Source: an uncultured Porphyromonadaceae bacterium (GTDB lineage Bacteria; Bacteroidota; Bacteroidia; Bacteroidales; Muribaculaceae). From it: a stretch of DNA of 9,036 nucleotides. Positions 6,810 to 9,036 of this stretch are shown one piece after another. How positions within the stretch are numbered: the first letter of the stretch is position 1; each line of letters begins with the position of its first letter. A program made the position numbers and the translations under genes. The notes beneath the pieces are model-generated. The model saw nothing but the letters and a program-made list of their open reading frames with translations. It ran no database searches and was not told the DNA's origin. The DNA lies in contig CAMWQY010000093.1 of the NCBI GenBank assembly GCA_947176355.1, forward strand, positions 1 to 9,036. Reading direction: 5' to 3'.

Positions 6810-9036
6810 ATGGCAGATTACAACCACATTGACATCGAATCCCGCTGGCAACAATACTGGCGTGACAACGAAGTCTTCAAGACTGAAATCAATAAGGACA
6901 AGCCGAAATACTACGTGCTTGATATGTTCCCATATCCATCAGGAGCCGGGCTTCATGTAGGGCATCCCCTCGGCTATATAGCAAGCGACATCTATTCCCG
7001 CTATAAAAGACAGCAAGGCTTCAATGTGCTTCACCCTATGGGCTACGACGCATACGGACTCCCGGCTGAACAATATGCTATCCAGACCGGACAGCATCCC
7101 GAAAAGACTACAAACGACAACATCGCCCGCTATCGTTCGCAGCTTGACAAAATAGGATTTTCTTTTGACTGGAGCCGTGAAGTGCGTACATGCGACCCCA
7201 AATACTACAAATGGACCCAATGGGCATTCATGCAGATGTTCAATCATTATTACGACACAGAACTCTGTAAAGCCCGTCCTATTTCCGAACTTGTAGCCCA
7301 TCTCGAGAAATATGGCACAGAGGGCCTTCACGCTGCTGAGACAAAAGAGCTAAACCTTACAGCCAACCAGTGGAACTCCATGTCGGAAAAGGAAAAGCGT
7401 GAGACTCTGATGAATTGGCGCATAGCGTTCCAAGGCGAGACAATGGTGAACTGGTGTCCTGAGCTTGGCACAGTGCTTGCCAACGATGAAGTGTCGGAAG
7501 GACTCAGCGTTCGCGGAGGTTTTCCGGTGGAGCAGAAACTCATGCGTCAGTGGTGTCTGCGTGTGTCAGCATACGCACCCAGACTTCTCGACGACCTCAA
7601 CGAGCTCGCCTGGAGCGACTCTCTGAAAGAGACACAACGCAACTGGATTGGGCGCAGCGAGGGAGCTGAGATGAGATTCCCCGTAAAGGACTCTGATATA
7701 GAACTTGAAATCTTCACCACTCGTGCAGATACAGTCTTCGGAGTCACCTTCATGGTGCTTGCCCCCGAATCAGAATACGTAAAACTCCTTACTACTCCTG
7801 AGCAGAAAGAAGCAGTCGATGCCTACCTCAATGAAGTGAAGCACAAGACTGAGAGAGAACGCCAGATTGATAAGAAAGTGACAGGCGTATTCACAGGTTC
7901 ATACGCTATCAATCCCCTGAGCGGCAAAGAAATTCCAATCTGGGTGAGCGACTATGTACTTGCAGGCTACGGGACAGGAGCCATCATGGCAGTGCCCGCT
8001 CATGACTCGCGCGACTATGCTTTTGCAAAGAAATTCAATCTACCGATCATTCCTCTCATAGAAGGGGCTGACGTCTCGGAAGAAAGTTTTGACGCTAAGG
8101 AAGGTATCGTCTGCAACTCTTGCGGACCGGATCTTAATCTCAATGGCCTGACAGTGAAAGAAGCTATCGCTAAGACTAAGAAGCACATTTCTGAAAAGGG
8201 AATCGGAAGGGTCAAGGTCAACTATCGCCTCCGTGATGCCATTTTCTCTCGTCAACGTTACTGGGGTGAACCATTCCCAGTATACTACAAAGATGGCATA
8301 GCGTATCTTATGGAAGAATCCGCTCTCCCACTCCTGCTTCCTGAAGTGAGCAGCTACAAGCCTACTGCAGATGGAGAGCCACCACTCGGACGCGCAGAAA
8401 ACTGGAAGACCCCGGAAGGCTATCCTATTGAGCTTTGCACAATGCCCGGATTTGCAGGCAGTTCAGCCTACTACCTGCGCTATATGGACCCGCACAACGA
8501 AGAAGCTCTCGTAAGCAAAGAAGCTGATGAATACTGGCGCGACGTCGATCTATATGTCGGAGGTGCCGAACATGCCACCGGACACTTGATCTACAGCCGA
8601 TTCTGGAATAAATTCCTTTACGACCTCGGTCTTGTAGTCAGCCCGGAGCCCTTTAAGAAGCTCGTCAACCAGGGCATGATACAGGGTCGCACCAATTTTG
8701 TCTATAGAATCAAAGGCACAAATACATTCGTAAGCAAGGGTCTCGTCGACCAATATGACACCACCCCCATACGCGTAGATGTAAATATCGTAAGCAACGA
8801 TATCCTTGATCTGGATGCTTTCCGAGCCTGGCGACCGGATTTCGCTGATGCTGAATTCATATTGGAGGATGGCAAATACGTATGTGGCTATGCTGTAGAG
8901 AAGATGTCAAAGTCTATGTTCAACGTTGTCAACCCCGACGTAATCGTTGAGAAATATGGTGCTGACACTCTGAGACTTTATGAGATGTTCCTCGGTCCGG
9001 TGGAGCAGTCAAAGCCATGGGATACCAACGGCATAG
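6810..9036 (+). CDS. leuS: Leucyl-tRNA synthetase, 3' end beyond the window
   Basis: The open frame encodes 742 residues and runs off the window; relatives in this phylum have, from memory, some 940 residues, so most of the anticodon-binding and C-terminal part is missing. It charges tRNA-Leu and edits mischarged products. Visible: [16 protein letters not shown] (41-56, HIGH motif as HVGH 49-52), the CP1 editing domain with [12 protein letters not shown] from 303 and [12 protein letters not shown] (388-399, conserved Asp399), and KMSKS at 698-702. Compared with E. coli, about 55 extra residues (roughly 149-208) sit between the WTQW helix and [13 protein letters not shown]. The following zinc-binding segment has lost its Cys pair ([14 protein letters not shown], 230-243), so this subdomain probably binds no zinc. 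The ATG at 6810 gives the normal N-terminus [14 protein letters not shown]. The TAG at the very end of the window is out of frame. Confidence 0.98.
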   Translation, partial: MADYNHIDIESRWQQYWRDNEVFKTEINKDKPKYYVLDMFPYPSGAGLHVGHPLGYIASDIYSRYKRQQGFNVLHPMGYDAYGLPAEQYAIQTGQHPEKTTNDNIARYRSQLDKIGFSFDWSREVRTCDPKYYKWTQWAFMQMFNHYYDTELCKARPISELVAHLEKYGTEGLHAAETKELNLTANQWNSMSEKEKRETLMNWRIAFQGETMVNWCPELGTVLANDEVSEGLSVRGGFPVEQKLMRQWCLRVSAYAPRLLDDLNELAWSDSLKETQRNWIGRSEGAEMRFPVKDSDIELEIFTTRADTVFGVTFMVLAPESEYVKLLTTPEQKEAVDAYLNEVKHKTERERQIDKKVTGVFTGSYAINPLSGKEIPIWVSDYVLAGYGTGAIMAVPAHDSRDYAFAKKFNLPIIPLIEGADVSEESFDAKEGIVCNSCGPDLNLNGLTVKEAIAKTKKHISEKGIGRVKVNYRLRDAIFSRQRYWGEPFPVYYKDGIAYLMEESALPLLLPEVSSYKPTADGEPPLGRAENWKTPEGYPIELCTMPGFAGSSAYYLRYMDPHNEEALVSKEADEYWRDVDLYVGGAEHATGHLIYSRFWNKFLYDLGLVVSPEPFKKLVNQGMIQGRTNFVYRIKGTNTFVSKGLVDQYDTTPIRVDVNIVSNDILDLDAFRAWRPDFADAEFILEDGKYVCGYAVEKMSKSMFNVVNPDVIVEKYGADTLRLYEMFLGPVEQSKPWDTNGI

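Noticed and set aside
9034..9036. TAG at the window end as the leuS stop
   Set aside because: It is out of frame (the codon is ATA at 9033-9035 followed by a single G), and the protein is about 200 residues short of the expected length.

Overview
The window reads as ordinary chromosomal DNA of a member of the Bacteroidales (phylum Bacteroidota), possibly near Bacteroides/Muribaculaceae; the family cannot be fixed from this alone. The evidence is two promoters that fit the Bacteroides-type consensus (TTG, 19-20 bp, TAnnTTTG), start codons without clear Shine-Dalgarno sequences but with A-rich leaders, a leucyl-tRNA synthetase with a large insertion and no zinc-cysteine pair, and a type II glutaminyl-cyclase-like lipoprotein. 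All seven genes lie on the + strand with very short gaps; no stretch above 300 bases lacks a gene. There are no tRNA or rRNA genes, insertion sequences or CRISPR arrays.

Layout. Bases 1-145 hold the end of an upstream unit (hairpin terminator at 37-68) and a promoter (88-118). Bases 146-1887 carry a two-gene unit with an ATGA overlap: a family 2 glycosyltransferase whose usual DxD motif is replaced, then an M28-family lipoprotein that is probably a glutaminyl-peptide cyclotransferase. A 28-bp tandem repeat (1880-1981) starts inside the last codons of that gene. Bases 2019-4348 carry tyrS and ruvB, 5 bp apart. Next comes an AT-rich gap of 150 bp bordered by related direct and inverted repeats, then a 14-helix Wzx-like flippase (4499-6043). 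A second good promoter (6061-6090) precedes a LexA/CI-like regulator (HTH plus S24 Ser-Lys self-cleavage domain, 6115-6786), which is followed after 23 bp by leuS, cut off by the window end after 742 residues.

How the genes relate. Most are housekeeping: aminoacylation (tyrS, leuS), Holliday-junction migration (ruvB), envelope biogenesis (glycosyltransferase, flippase) and maturation of exported proteins (cyclase). The most noteworthy points are the LexA-like regulator, whose Ala-Gly to Ser spacing equals that of E. coli LexA and which shares a probable transcript with leuS; the glycosyltransferase without DxD; and the two AT-rich repeat sets that both begin at the stop codon of the upstream gene. 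I see no convincing new multi-gene system.
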